Shown one piece after another: positions 8,502 to 17,091 of a stretch of 64,000 bases of DNA. The notes under the pieces are model-generated. The model ran no database searches and had not been told where the DNA came from. It saw only the letters and a list, made by a program, of their open reading frames with translations. Within the stretch, counting starts at the first letter, position 1; the number at the start of each line of letters is the position of its first letter. The position numbers and the translations under genes were made by a program. The DNA comes from JAPLDA01 sp043783155 (GTDB taxonomy: Bacteria > Bacteroidota > Bacteroidia > AKYH767-A > 2013-40CM-41-45): contig JAYVZS010000015.1 in the NCBI GenBank assembly GCA_043783155.1, positions 1 to 64,000 on the forward strand, in the 5' to 3' direction.

Positions 8502-9049
8502 GTGGTTCATCCTACAAAGATAATGAACCACCTGAGATACGAAAACGCTTTCCCGAAAATGGGGAGCGACTCAGTTTCGATTTTCGAAAAAATCATCTCA
8601 ATCTCAAACATTCGTTTTCTGTCACGCAGAAATCGCTGAGAAGCAGGGAGCGTGGAGAATGTCATTTAAAAGTGTACTCAGCGTTCTCTCCGCGAAATAT
8701 ATCGCTAAGAAAAAAAGAGAATCAAATTGAGCCACTACCTGGAAATGATCTCCATCGTTGAAGGACGAAGAATATACAAGACAACTTTGTATCCGTGAAA
8801 AATAGTTGCTTTCCACTCCTGTTTTTCAAATCTGAACGCTATCTTCGCCTTCGCAATTAAAAACGGTTTAAATTTATTTTGTGAAAATTTTTATGACGTA
8901 TTTTTGAGCGAGACAACGACGGGTTTCGATGCGATAGTAGAGCAACTAAGGCAAGAAAAACGGAGGAAGTCGCAGCCCTGCCGGAAGGCAAAAAGACGTA
9001 TAAACAAATTACAAGATAAATTTAAAACAGTTTATCAATCAGAAAAAAA
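8502..9049. other. Intergenic region with dispersed repeat, upstream of sdhC
   Basis: Positions ~8621-8710 hold a member of the CACGCAGA family (CACGCAGAAATCGCTGAGAA), with an inverted-type end GTTCTCTCCGCGAAAT, an arrangement also seen at 42686-42838 and 59753-59875. The remainder (8820-9049) should contain the promoter of the sdh operon; no clear TAnnTTTG box was found. Confidence 0.45.
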
Positions 9050-9733
9050 ATGATTACATCTCTGAAAATGTTTTACACATCGGTAGGCCGTAAGTTTATC
9101 ATGGCGATTACCGGTTTGTTTCTTTGTTTGTTTCTTCTTGAGCATCTTTACGGTAACCTCCAGTTATATAAGTTAGACGGCGGACACGCTTTTAATGAAT
9201 ACACTGAATTTATGACCGGTAATATGTTGATCCGGACAGTCGAGTTTATCTTGTTTGCCGGAATTATGATTCACGCGATTGATGGTTTCATGCTGACACT
9301 TGCAAACCGGAGAGCCCGGCCAGTCGGCTATGCCGTGAACAGGCAGTCACAGAACAGTACATGGTTTTCAAGAAACATGGGACTTACAGGAAGCATCCTT
9401 TTCGTTTTTCTTGTTATTCATCTCCGGGAATTTTTCTTCGCGCATCGTTTCCTCGCTGCGCCTGAATCAATGGCTGTTAGTGTTGCCAATTCATTCTCTA
9501 CTGCATGGTACGCCACCTTGTACCTTGTTGCAATGGTCATTCTCGGATCACATCTGAACCACGGCTTTCAGAGCGCGTTTCAAACCCTCGGATTTAACAA
9601 TCATAAGTACATTAAGATCTGGAAAAAAACAGGAACTGTATTCGCTATGATGATCATGGTCGGTTTCGGCTCATTCCCCATCATGTTTTATTTTGATTTG
9701 TTTGGCATCAGTTCGAATATATTAGGGAAATAA
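9050..9733 (+). CDS. sdhC: Succinate dehydrogenase / fumarate reductase cytochrome b subunit
   Basis: A 227-residue integral membrane protein, the membrane anchor of complex II that passes electrons to menaquinone. Five hydrophobic segments are visible, starting GRKFIMAITGLFLCLFLLEH. Candidate haem-b ligand histidines lie in EHLYGN, MIHAIDG, IHLREFFFAH and SHLNHGFQSAFQTLG. The long single-chain form without SdhD is the arrangement known for Bacteroidota and Wolinella-type enzymes. It is followed by sdhA and sdhB, with one foreign-looking gene between. Confidence 0.95.
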   Translation: MITSLKMFYTSVGRKFIMAITGLFLCLFLLEHLYGNLQLYKLDGGHAFNEYTEFMTGNMLIRTVEFILFAGIMIHAIDGFMLTLANRRARPVGYAVNRQSQNSTWFSRNMGLTGSILFVFLVIHLREFFFAHRFLAAPESMAVSVANSFSTAWYATLYLVAMVILGSHLNHGFQSAFQTLGFNNHKYIKIWKKTGTVFAMMIMVGFGSFPIMFYFDLFGISSNILGK

Positions 9734-9754
9734 AATCCATATTGTTAAATTGTT

Positions 9755-10135
9755 ATGGCAGAGAAAAAATACCAGAAGGTTAATGACACTGAATCCTACA
9801 GAATTCCCTTCCATGTAAGCAACAAAGCCGGGAGTATTAGTGTGAAATGGGATCATTTTTTTAGAGATTCAGTAGGTATACAATTGGGGAGGGCAATTGA
9901 TTCTGTCTCAGCCAACATTGCGGAAGGTTTTGGAAGAAAAGGAAAAAGAGACAAAGCAACGTTTTACAATTGCAGTTATGCTTCTGTTCTTGAAAGTTTA
10001 AACTGGAATGAAAAGGCAAAAGTTCGCTCATTAATTTCAAAGAAAGAAAATGATTACACATTCACCGGACTTCAAAAATTACCAAAGTCAATAAAGGCCC
10101 TGATAAAATTCACCAATGAAAAACTAATCTTGTGA
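9755..10135 (+). CDS. Four-helix bundle protein (23S rRNA intervening-sequence / bAvd-like family)
   Basis: A 126-residue protein. The family signature is visible in the middle: SVSANIAEGFGRKGKRDKATFYNCSYASVLESLNW, matching the usual S-x-x-A-N-I-A-E-G-x-G-R ... F-x-x-A-x-G-S-x-x-E pattern. Here the usual Gly before Ser is replaced (YASVLES). Family members form pentameric four-helix bundles, and some occur inside 23S rRNA genes or as accessory proteins of diversity-generating retroelements; neither is seen here. Its position, 21 bp after sdhC and 104 bp before sdhA, is unusual and suggests insertion of a mobile cassette into the operon. Confidence 0.85.
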   Translation: MAEKKYQKVNDTESYRIPFHVSNKAGSISVKWDHFFRDSVGIQLGRAIDSVSANIAEGFGRKGKRDKATFYNCSYASVLESLNWNEKAKVRSLISKKENDYTFTGLQKLPKSIKALIKFTNEKLIL

Positions 10136-10239
10136 TCAAATTGTTTAAATGATTAATAACAAATTTTACATCAAAGCTGTTTTAACAATTCAGGAATTTG
10201 ACATTTCAGCAATTTATCGGTTCGACAATATAACCATCC

Positions 10240-12159
10240 ATGACTAAATTAAATTCAAATATTCCTGACGGGCCTCTTGAAACCAAGTGGACAAAATTCA
10301 AATCCACCGTTCGACTCGTTAACCCCGCTAACAAAAGACGAATCGAAGTAATCGTTGTTGGAAGCGGGTTGGCAGGTGCATCTGCTGCTGCATCACTTGC
10401 TGAGCTTGGTTACACGGTAAAATCTTTTTGTTTCCAGGATTCTCCACGAAGAGCACATTCCATCGCGGCACAGGGAGGAATTAACGCGGCAAAAAATTAT
10501 TCGAACGATGGTGATTCTACGTTTCGCCTTTTTTATGATACGGTGAAAGGCGGCGATTACCGCGCCCGCGAAGCAAATGTGTATCGCCTTGCCGAAGTAA
10601 GTGCTGCCATCATTGATCAATGTGTGGCACAAGGTGTTCCGTTCGCACGTGAATACGGAGGATTGCTCGACAACCGTTCATTCGGCGGCGTGCAGGTGTC
10701 ACGAACTTTTTATGCACGCGGACAAACAGGACAACAATTATTACTTGGAGCGTATTCATCATTGTCACGGCAAATCGCAAAAGGCAATTGCCAAATGTTT
10801 AATCGCCACGAGATGCTCGAAGTTGTGACCATCGACGGAAAAGCGCGCGGCATCATTGCCCGTGATTTAATCACCGGTGAAATTGAGCGTCACTCGGCGC
10901 ACGCAGTTGTGCTGGCAACAGGCGGATACGGAAATGTTTTCTTTCTTTCCACGAATGCCATGGGAAGCAATACCACGGCCATCTGGAAAGCATATAAGAA
11001 AGGAGCATTTTTCGGCAACCCGTGTTTCACACAAATTCATCCGACGTGTATTCCTGTTTCGGGAGACTATCAATCGAAACTTACTTTGATGAGTGAGAGT
11101 TTAAGGAACGACGGACGTGTGTGGGTTCCGAAAGCGAAAGCTGACAAACGCAGGCCCGAAGATATTCCGGAAGAGGAAAGAGATTATTATTTAGAACGCA
11201 GATACCCCGCATTCGGAAATTTAGTACCGCGCGATGTCGCTTCCAGAGCTGCAAAGCAGGTATGTGACGAAGGAAATGGTGTGGGCGCTTCCGGTCTTGC
11301 CGTGTACCTCGAATTTAAGGATGCGATCAAACGTCTTGGTCATGATGTGATCAAAGAACGTTACGGAAATCTGTTCGAGATGTATGAGAAGATTACGGGA
11401 GAAGATCCGTATAACACTCCGATGCGGATTTATCCGGCGGTTCATTATACCATGGGTGGTTTATGGGTTGATTATAATTTGATGACGACAGTTCCTGGTT
11501 TGTACGCGCTCGGTGAATGCAACTTCAGTGATCACGGAGCCAATCGCCTCGGCGCATCTGCATTGATGCAGGGACTTGCGGACGGTTACTTTGTACTTCC
11601 CTACACCATCGGCGAATACCTCGCTGATGAAATCCGCAACCCTGTGGTTCCGGTTTCTCATCCCGAATTTGATAAAGCGGAAAGTGCTGTGAAAGAATAC
11701 ATCAATCGCCTGATGAACATCAACGGAAAACAAACGGTTGATGATCTGCATAAAAAATTGGGCAAGGTAATGTGGGAATATTGCGGCATGGGCCGTAACG
11801 AAACCGGCTTGCTGAAAGCACGTAACCTCATCAAAGAAATCAAAGAAGAATTCTGGAACGATGTGCGCATCCCGGGAACCATCCATGAGTTTAATCCTGA
11901 ATTAGAAAAAGCCGGGCGCGTTGCCGACTTCATCGAATTAGGCGCACTGATGGTGGAAGATGCGTTGAACAGGAGAGAATCGTGCGGCGGACATTTCCGT
12001 GAAGAATCTCAGACCGATGACGGAGAAGCAAAACGCGACGATGTCAACTTCAGTTATGTTGGAGCATGGGAATTCGCAGGTGAAAACAACGCTCCGGTTT
12101 TAAACAAAGAACCATTGACGTTTGATGTGGTGCATCCTACCCAGAGAAGTTATAAATAG
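10240..12159 (+). CDS. sdhA: Succinate dehydrogenase / fumarate reductase flavoprotein subunit
   Basis: A 639-residue catalytic subunit that oxidises succinate to fumarate on a covalently bound FAD. The dinucleotide-binding stretch IEVIVVGSGLAGASAAASL is near residue 40. The His-FAD attachment motif is RAHSIAAQGGINAA. Active-site regions FTQIHPTCIP, LVPRDVASRAAKQ and HYTMGGLWVDY are all present. The C-terminal part has the complex II pattern NRRESCGGHFREE. Length fits the Bacteroidota-type enzyme. sdhB follows after 46 bp. Confidence 0.97.
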   Translation: MTKLNSNIPDGPLETKWTKFKSTVRLVNPANKRRIEVIVVGSGLAGASAAASLAELGYTVKSFCFQDSPRRAHSIAAQGGINAAKNYSNDGDSTFRLFYDTVKGGDYRAREANVYRLAEVSAAIIDQCVAQGVPFAREYGGLLDNRSFGGVQVSRTFYARGQTGQQLLLGAYSSLSRQIAKGNCQMFNRHEMLEVVTIDGKARGIIARDLITGEIERHSAHAVVLATGGYGNVFFLSTNAMGSNTTAIWKAYKKGAFFGNPCFTQIHPTCIPVSGDYQSKLTLMSESLRNDGRVWVPKAKADKRRPEDIPEEERDYYLERRYPAFGNLVPRDVASRAAKQVCDEGNGVGASGLAVYLEFKDAIKRLGHDVIKERYGNLFEMYEKITGEDPYNTPMRIYPAVHYTMGGLWVDYNLMTTVPGLYALGECNFSDHGANRLGASALMQGLADGYFVLPYTIGEYLADEIRNPVVPVSHPEFDKAESAVKEYINRLMNINGKQTVDDLHKKLGKVMWEYCGMGRNETGLLKARNLIKEIKEEFWNDVRIPGTIHEFNPELEKAGRVADFIELGALMVEDALNRRESCGGHFREESQTDDGEAKRDDVNFSYVGAWEFAGENNAPVLNKEPLTFDVVHPTQRSYK

Positions 12160-12205
12160 AAAAAATTATACGTTATTAGTTATACGTTATACGAATGATA
12201 AATCA

Positions 12206-12967
12206 ATGTCTGAAACAATCAATCTAAAATTAAAAATCTGGCGGCAGAAAAACGCCATCGACAAAGGACGTTTCGAAATTTACGATATGCCAAACGTGAG
12301 TACACACATGTCGTTTCTTGAAATGATGGATGTGCTGAACGATGGCTTGATCAGGGAAGGCAAAGACCCTGTCGCTTTCGATCACGACTGCCGTGAAGGT
12401 ATCTGCGGCGCATGCAGCATGTATATCAACGGTCGCGCACATGGTCTTTTAAAAGGAACCACTACCTGTCAGCTACACATGAGACATTTTGAAAACGGCG
12501 AAACCATTACCATCGAACCGTGGCGGGCAGAAGCGTTTCCAATCATCAAAGACCTCGCAGTGGACAGAACTGCTTTCGATAAAATTATACAAGCCGGCGG
12601 ATATATTTCCGTAAACACAGGAAACGCCGTTGATGGTAATGCTCTTCCCATTTCAAAAAAGAATGCCGATGAAGCCATGGACGCGGCTGCCTGTATCGGT
12701 TGCGGCGCGTGCGTAGCGGCATGTAAAAATGCGTCAGCAATGCTGTTCATGTCGGCAAAAGTTTCCCAGCTTTCATTGCTTCCCCAGGGAGAACCGGAAC
12801 GATTTGTACGAGTACTTAAAATGATGGATGCGCACGACGATGCCGGCTTCGGAAGCTGCACAAACACGGGCGCCTGTGAAGCGGAATGTCCGAAAGAAAT
12901 TTCTGTGGCGCACATCGCACGGTTTAATCGTGAATACCTGACAGCAAGTATGATCAGCGAAAAATAA
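12206..12967 (+). CDS. sdhB: Succinate dehydrogenase / fumarate reductase iron-sulfur subunit
   Basis: A 253-residue protein from the ATG at 12206; an earlier in-frame ATG at 12122 lies inside sdhA and is rejected. It relays electrons from SdhA to the membrane subunit. Cysteines for three clusters are visible: the [2Fe-2S] ligands in DCREGICGACSMYING and TTCQLH, the ferredoxin-type CIGCGACVAACKN, and the last set CTNTGACEAECPKEI. The sdhA-sdhB spacer contains short TATACGTTAT repeats. Confidence 0.96.
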   Translation: MSETINLKLKIWRQKNAIDKGRFEIYDMPNVSTHMSFLEMMDVLNDGLIREGKDPVAFDHDCREGICGACSMYINGRAHGLLKGTTTCQLHMRHFENGETITIEPWRAEAFPIIKDLAVDRTAFDKIIQAGGYISVNTGNAVDGNALPISKKNADEAMDAAACIGCGACVAACKNASAMLFMSAKVSQLSLLPQGEPERFVRVLKMMDAHDDAGFGSCTNTGACEAECPKEISVAHIARFNREYLTASMISEK

Positions 12968-13051
12968 TTTTCAATCCTAATTTAAAAGACCGGCTGCAGC
13001 AATGTTGATCCGGCAGTAACGAAAGATCAAATCCCCTCTTAATCTGACCTG

Positions 13052-13768
13052 TTGCTACCTCTATTCAAAATATATTTTTCGAAGGACAAAAAACTTTTTC
13101 ATTCGTTGAAAAATTTGATGGGTTTTTATCCCAACAACCTTTCCGTTTATAAACTTGCATTCAGTCACCGCAGCAATGCCGAAGAACATCCCAGTGGTTT
13201 AAAGTTAAGCAACGAGCGTCTCGAATATTTAGGCGATGCCATTCTTGGAGCCGTTGTGGCAGAACTTTTATTCAAAAAATTTCCATTCAAAGAAGAAGGA
13301 TTTCTCACCGAGATGCGTTCCAAAATTGTGAACCGTGAAAACCTCAACAAACTTGCATTGAAATTAGGCATTGATCATTACATGATTGGTTCTATCGATC
13401 CAGCCGCAAAAAGCCGATCTGTTTACGGCGATGCATTCGAAGCGCTGATCGGCGCCGTATACATTGACAAGGGATATGAAGTGACACGCAAATTAATTTT
13501 GCATCGCTTCATCAAACATCACATCGATGTGGAAGAACTTGAACAACTCGAAAAGAATTTTAAAAGCAAGTTGATTAACTGGGGACAACGAGAACGTAAA
13601 AACGTAGAGTTTGAATTTTTGGAAGAAGTTGATAACGGTGGAAAACGTTTGCTTCGCGTACGTGTACTCGTTGACCAGGCAGAATTTGCCCGTGGAGAAG
13701 ATTACTCGAAAAAAAGAGCAGAACAGATTGCAGCACAAAGAGCTTGTGAGGCGCTGGGGATTCTTTGA
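13052..13768 (+). CDS. rnc: Ribonuclease III
   Basis: A 238-residue endoribonuclease for double-stranded RNA (rRNA processing, RNA turnover). The RNase III signature NERLEYLGDAILG lies at residues 54-66, with a second acidic motif in GDAFEALIGAVYID. A double-stranded RNA-binding domain covers ~165-238, ending KKRAEQIAAQRACEALGIL. The start is TTG at 13052, directly after an in-frame stop at 13040-13042; the first ATG is inside the conserved fold (MGFYPNN) and would remove conserved residues. No strong Shine-Dalgarno is seen, which is common in Bacteroidota. Confidence 0.93.
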   Translation: MLPLFKIYFSKDKKLFHSLKNLMGFYPNNLSVYKLAFSHRSNAEEHPSGLKLSNERLEYLGDAILGAVVAELLFKKFPFKEEGFLTEMRSKIVNRENLNKLALKLGIDHYMIGSIDPAAKSRSVYGDAFEALIGAVYIDKGYEVTRKLILHRFIKHHIDVEELEQLEKNFKSKLINWGQRERKNVEFEFLEEVDNGGKRLLRVRVLVDQAEFARGEDYSKKRAEQIAAQRACEALGIL

Positions 13769-13926
13769 TTTTAGTTGACATGGGTTTACCCAGCGGGCAG
13801 TGGGTGACAGTAGCATTCGGCAGCGGCAGAATGCAGCAACAATTAGCAGTTGGAAGCAGACACTTCTATTCTTGAATGTTGATGAAAGGCCGGTAAGCAT
13901 CCGTAAATCCTTTGCACTTTTTTCTC

Positions 13927-13934
13927 TACTTTTG
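13927..13934 (+). promoter_or_regulatory. Candidate -7 box TACTTTTG upstream of gcdH
   Basis: TACTTTTG fits the Bacteroidota sigma factor -7 consensus TAnnTTTG and lies ~50 bp before the gcdH start. A TTTG at 13911 is only 12 bp upstream, too close for a good -33 box, so the match is partial. The 5' leader then contains a short tandem run of ACAATTC (13948-13976). Confidence 0.4.
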
Positions 13935-13986
13935 CGCGGCTATTTCACAATTCACAATTCACAATTCACAATTCATAATTTCCACC

Positions 13987-15165
13987 ATGTCTCAAGATCG
14001 TTTTCAGGCGCCTGATTATTATTTAATGGATGATTTGCTCACTGAAGAATACAAACTCATTCGCTCAAGTGTTCGTGATTGGGTAAAGAAAGAAGTGTCT
14101 CCCATTGTAGAAGAAGCATGCCAGACAGCAACGTTTCCTAAACAATGGATTAAGGGTTTAGCTGATATCGGTGCATTCGGCCCTTACATACCGCAGGAAT
14201 ACGGTGGCGGTGGCCTCGACCAAATCGCATACGGACTGATCATGCAGGAACTGGAACGTGGTGATTCGGGTTTACGCTCCACGGCTTCCGTACAAAGTTC
14301 ACTTGTTATGTACCCGATTTATACTTACGGAAGCGAAGAACAGCGAAAAAAATATTTACCAAAGCTTGCCAGTGGTGAATGGATGGGCTGTTTCGGGTTA
14401 ACAGAACCTGATCACGGTTCGAACCCTTCGGGAATGTTGAGTAACATCAAAGACAAGGGCGATCATTATTTATTAAACGGTTCGAAGATGTGGATCAGCA
14501 ATGCACCCTTCGCGCAGATCGCTGTGGTGTGGGCAAAAGATGAACAAGGTATTATCCGCGGATTGATTCTCGAACGTGGCATGAAAGGTTTTACCACTCC
14601 TGAAACGCATGGTAAATGGTCGTTGCGGGCAAGCGCAACAGGTGAGTTGGTTTTCGACAACGTACAGGTTCCGAAAGGAAATATGTTACCGAATGTAAAA
14701 GGATTGAAAGGTCCGCTGGGTTGCTTAAACTCCGCGCGATATGGCATCAGTTGGGGAGCAATCGGTGCAGCCATGGATTGTTATGATTCTGCTTTGCGTT
14801 ATTCTAAAGAACGTATTCAATTCGGTAAACCAATCGGTGGGTTTCAACTGACGCAAAAAAAATTAGCGGAGATGATTACTGAAATTACGAAAGCGCAATT
14901 GCTTACGTGGCGACTTGGAGTTTTGAAAAACGAAAACCGCGCGACTCCGGGACAGATCAGTATGGCGAAACGCAACAATGTGAACATGGCTTTGCAGATT
15001 GCACGCGAGGCACGACAGATCCACGGTGGCATGGGCATTACAGGTGAGTACCCGATTATGCGACACATGATGAATTTAGAATCCGTGATCACATACGAAG
15101 GAACACATGACATTCATTTGCTGATTACAGGAATGGATGTGACCGGTATTAACGCGTTTGAATAA
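13987..15165 (+). CDS. gcdH: Glutaryl-CoA dehydrogenase (acyl-CoA dehydrogenase family)
   Basis: A 392-residue protein from the ATG at 13987; the frame extends upstream through the ACAATTC repeat, which is not coding. It oxidatively decarboxylates glutaryl-CoA to crotonyl-CoA with FAD in lysine and tryptophan breakdown. Family patterns visible are GDSGLRSTASVQSSLVMYPI, GCFGLTEPDHGSNP (FAD site), the NGSKMWISN strand, and the catalytic Glu in TYEGTHDIHLLI. GTHDIH and RSTASVQ are typical of GCDH rather than short-chain acyl-CoA dehydrogenases. A cupin gene follows after 24 bp and may be co-transcribed. Confidence 0.92.
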   Translation: MSQDRFQAPDYYLMDDLLTEEYKLIRSSVRDWVKKEVSPIVEEACQTATFPKQWIKGLADIGAFGPYIPQEYGGGGLDQIAYGLIMQELERGDSGLRSTASVQSSLVMYPIYTYGSEEQRKKYLPKLASGEWMGCFGLTEPDHGSNPSGMLSNIKDKGDHYLLNGSKMWISNAPFAQIAVVWAKDEQGIIRGLILERGMKGFTTPETHGKWSLRASATGELVFDNVQVPKGNMLPNVKGLKGPLGCLNSARYGISWGAIGAAMDCYDSALRYSKERIQFGKPIGGFQLTQKKLAEMITEITKAQLLTWRLGVLKNENRATPGQISMAKRNNVNMALQIAREARQIHGGMGITGEYPIMRHMMNLESVITYEGTHDIHLLITGMDVTGINAFE

Positions 15166-15189
15166 AAAAGACGAAGAGGAAAATTAAGA

Positions 15190-15654
15190 ATGAAGAAGGT
15201 TATCGTACTTGTTTTAGAAATGTTACTGTCATCGCTTCTTTTTGCGCAACAACCTGCGGCAGATACTTCGCGCAAACCGATACAGATTTGTCCGGAAGGC
15301 ATTGTGTGGTTAGATTCAAAACCGCCACTGCCTGCGGGAGCAAAGGTTGCGGTGCTTGAAGGTGATCCGAAGAAAGAAGGGCTTTTTGTGATGCGGCTAA
15401 AATTTCCGGCGAATTATTATTTGCCGGTGCACATACATCTGAAAGATGAACGCGTGCTGGTGCTTTCAGGAAGTGTGAATGTCGGTTTCGGCGACAAGAT
15501 TGATAAAAAGAACATTACACATTATACTGCAGGTTGCTTTTATGTGAACCCTGCCGGTCTCCATCATTACGTTTTTACGGAAGATGATGAAGTGATTGTG
15601 CAACTCACGGGAATCGGTCCGTGGGGACTGGAATTTGTGGATGGGAAAAAATAA
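15190..15654 (+). CDS. Secreted cupin-domain protein
   Basis: A 154-residue protein with a signal peptide (VIVLVLEMLLSSLLFAQ). One cupin barrel is visible: the first motif is LPVHIHLKDERVLVLSG (His, His and Glu as metal ligands) and the second is YVNPAGLHHYVFTEDD with a further His. It resembles the ChrR-like/DUF4437 cupins that bind a divalent metal in the periplasm. The role is unknown. It follows gcdH closely, but a functional link is only by position. Confidence 0.8.
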   Translation: MKKVIVLVLEMLLSSLLFAQQPAADTSRKPIQICPEGIVWLDSKPPLPAGAKVAVLEGDPKKEGLFVMRLKFPANYYLPVHIHLKDERVLVLSGSVNVGFGDKIDKKNITHYTAGCFYVNPAGLHHYVFTEDDEVIVQLTGIGPWGLEFVDGKK

Positions 15655-15667
15655 TTCACGGTTGGTT

Positions 15668-15904
15668 GCAAATGTGCGATGCCGTCGGCATCCAATTGAT
15701 TTGCATCCTTTTTTTATAAACCTGTTATCCCTTCTGGATAAACATGCCGAAAGATCATAAAGACATAAATTTGATATTTGAATAAACTCATAACTATGAT
15801 TGGGTTTGTTTCTAATAGAGGAAGGATTCACTTGCATTATTCCGAAGGGATAACAGGTTTATAGCATCAGCATGCGACCAAAAACCGATGCCGAAGGCAT
15901 CGCA
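15668..15904. repeat. Inverted pair of double-hairpin palindromic units (REP-like) at the 3' side of the transposase
   Basis: Two copies of a two-hairpin unit face each other. The left copy has GATGCCGTCGGCATC (15678) and then ATAAACCTGTTATCCCTTCT (15716). The right copy is the reverse: CCGAAGGGATAACAGGTTTA (15842) and then GATGCCGAAGGCATC (15888). The sequence between is unique. Three further direct copies lie at 16520-17065. Confidence 0.82.
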
Positions 15905-16366
15905 CTATTCAATCCAATCAAACAAATAATTTTCATCGTATTCAACATTAAATTTCCTGAGAAGGTTAATGTATTCTTCTTTGAACGATTTGGTTTTATG
16001 ATGTTCCTTCTGATTCACAATATATCCTATCACATCATCCAATTGAGAATGACTGTAAGAAAATGCACCATATCCTTCCTGCCAATTGAATTTCAATTTT
16101 GAAAGTTTCTCCTCGCGAATGAATTCATTCGATGCTTTCTTAATTTCTCTGACTAAATCTGAAAGGCAACAGGATGGTTTCATTCCAATCAAAAAATGTA
16201 AATGGTCGGGCATCCCCTTTATTGCAAGCATCTTCTGTCCCTTTTTCCGGACAATTCCGGTTATGTATTGATACAATCGTTCTTCGGAGCTCTCGCGAAT
16301 CAAACTCTCTCTTCCTTTTACTGCGAATACTACTTGAATATAAATCTGTGAATAGGTTCCGTTCAT
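15905..16366 (-). CDS. IS200-like / REP-associated (RAYT-like) Y1 transposase
   Basis: A 153-residue single-domain HUH transposase with an ATG start. The HUH metal-binding motif is PDHLHFLIG (His-Leu-His), and the likely catalytic Tyr lies in the C-terminal helix DDVIGYIVNQKEHH. Other family stretches are YIQVVFAVKGRESLI and FNWQEGYGAFSYSHSQ. Full length and intact motifs suggest an active enzyme. Such proteins cut and rejoin single-stranded DNA at hairpins. The gene is bordered on both sides by palindromes (15668-15904 and 16387-16521), the context known for RAYT proteins that mobilise REP sequences. It carries no accessory tnpB. Confidence 0.9.
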   Translation of the reverse strand: MNGTYSQIYIQVVFAVKGRESLIRESSEERLYQYITGIVRKKGQKMLAIKGMPDHLHFLIGMKPSCCLSDLVREIKKASNEFIREEKLSKLKFNWQEGYGAFSYSHSQLDDVIGYIVNQKEHHKTKSFKEEYINLLRKFNVEYDENYLFDWIE

Positions 16367-16386
16367 TTGATCTCAATTTAATTATG

Positions 16387-16425
16387 AATGAATCTCCCCG
16401 CAGCAAGCTGCGAGGAATTCTTTAG
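16387..16425. repeat. Palindrome at the 5' side of the transposase (CCCCGCAGCAAGCTGCGAGG)
   Basis: CCCCGCAGCAAGCTGCGAGG (16396-16415) forms a GC-rich hairpin ~20 bp upstream of the transposase start. A diverged relative is seen at ~37703-37735 (GCGGCAAACTGCGAGG). Hairpins at this position are typical recognition structures for Y1 transposases; recognition here is inferred. Confidence 0.7.
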
Positions 16426-16521
16426 AATAAACATCCCCGCCGCAGAGCGGTCGGGGTATTTGTCGGGAATTATTTTTTTCTCGCTGCAAGCAGCGGGGAA
16501 TTATACCCTAAGAGATTAAAA
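16426..16521. repeat. 96-bp palindromic cassette, copy 1
   Basis: This 96-bp sequence recurs at 42720-42815 with a single difference (GAGCGG versus GAGTGG). It contains two hairpins (CCCCGCCGCAGAGCGGTCGGGG and CTCGCTGCAAGCAGCGGGGA) joined by an AT-rich linker. Its end (TTAAAA) runs directly into a GTGATGCCTTCGGCATCA palindrome. Confidence 0.93.
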
Positions 16522-16817
16522 GTGTGATGCCTTCGGCATCAAAAGAGCCTACGTGATTGTATTTTCTATAAACCGTGCATCCCTTCGGGATGTTTGCTCC
16601 ACATAAATATTCCTTGAAAATTATCTTGTGCTCTTCCATTCGCTTGCGAAACTTAAAATTGCAGCAAATGTGTGATGCCTTCGGCATCATATTAATTCGT
16701 GCATTTGAATTATCTATAAACCTTCCATCCTTTCGGGATGTTTGCATTTAGCAACTATTTTCAAAAATCATTTTTCGTCCTTCACTTCATTTGGCATTCG
16801 TTTAAACTATAATTAAA
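16522..16817. repeat. Two direct copies of the GATGCCTTCGGCATC / CATCCCTTCGGGATG double-hairpin unit
   Basis: Unit 1 has GTGATGCCTTCGGCATCA (16522-16540) and, ~30 bp on, ATAAACCGTGCATCCCTTCG with the hairpin CATCCCTTCGGGATG and then TTTGC. Unit 2 has GTGATGCCTTCGGCATCA (16672-16689) and ATAAACCTTCCATCCTTTCG with its partner and TTTGC. A third, diverged unit follows the MITE at 16988-17065 (GATGCCTTCGTCATC and ATAAACCATGCATAC). No gene is present. Confidence 0.82.
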
Positions 16818-16977
16818 CACTACTGTCCGGGTAATATTTTTTGTCACTTTGAATGTGCTGTCAACATTAGTTTCTGACTTATTGGCCTCGCCCCAACCCC
16901 TCTCCGAGGGAGAGGGGCTAATCCCTGCTATCAATAGATGTTTAAGAGGTGAGTATCTTTTTTGTCGGACAGTAGTG
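16818..16977 (+). mobile_element. MITE copy 2 (160 bp)
   Basis: Terminal inverted repeats CACTACTGTCCG (16818-16829) and CGGACAGTAGTG (16966-16977) match perfectly. A perfect 9-bp target duplication ATAATTAAA lies at 16809-16817 and 16978-16986. The interior carries the CCCCTCTCC-GAG-GGAGAGGGG palindrome. It inserted between two double-hairpin repeat units. Confidence 0.95.
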
Positions 16978-17091
16978 ATAATTAAATGTATGATGCCTTC
17001 GTCATCAAAATGATTCCGGTTTTTGGATTGTCTATAAACCATGCATACTTAAAAGAAGTTTGCTCAGTGTATATCTCTTTAAAAATTATTT

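Noticed and set aside
14410..14430. GGTTCGAACCC, resembling a tRNA T-arm
   Set aside because: It lies inside the intact glutaryl-CoA dehydrogenase reading frame and no acceptor or anticodon stem surrounds it.
16782..17042. 86-codon minus frame
   Set aside because: It crosses MITE copy 2 and adjoining palindromes.
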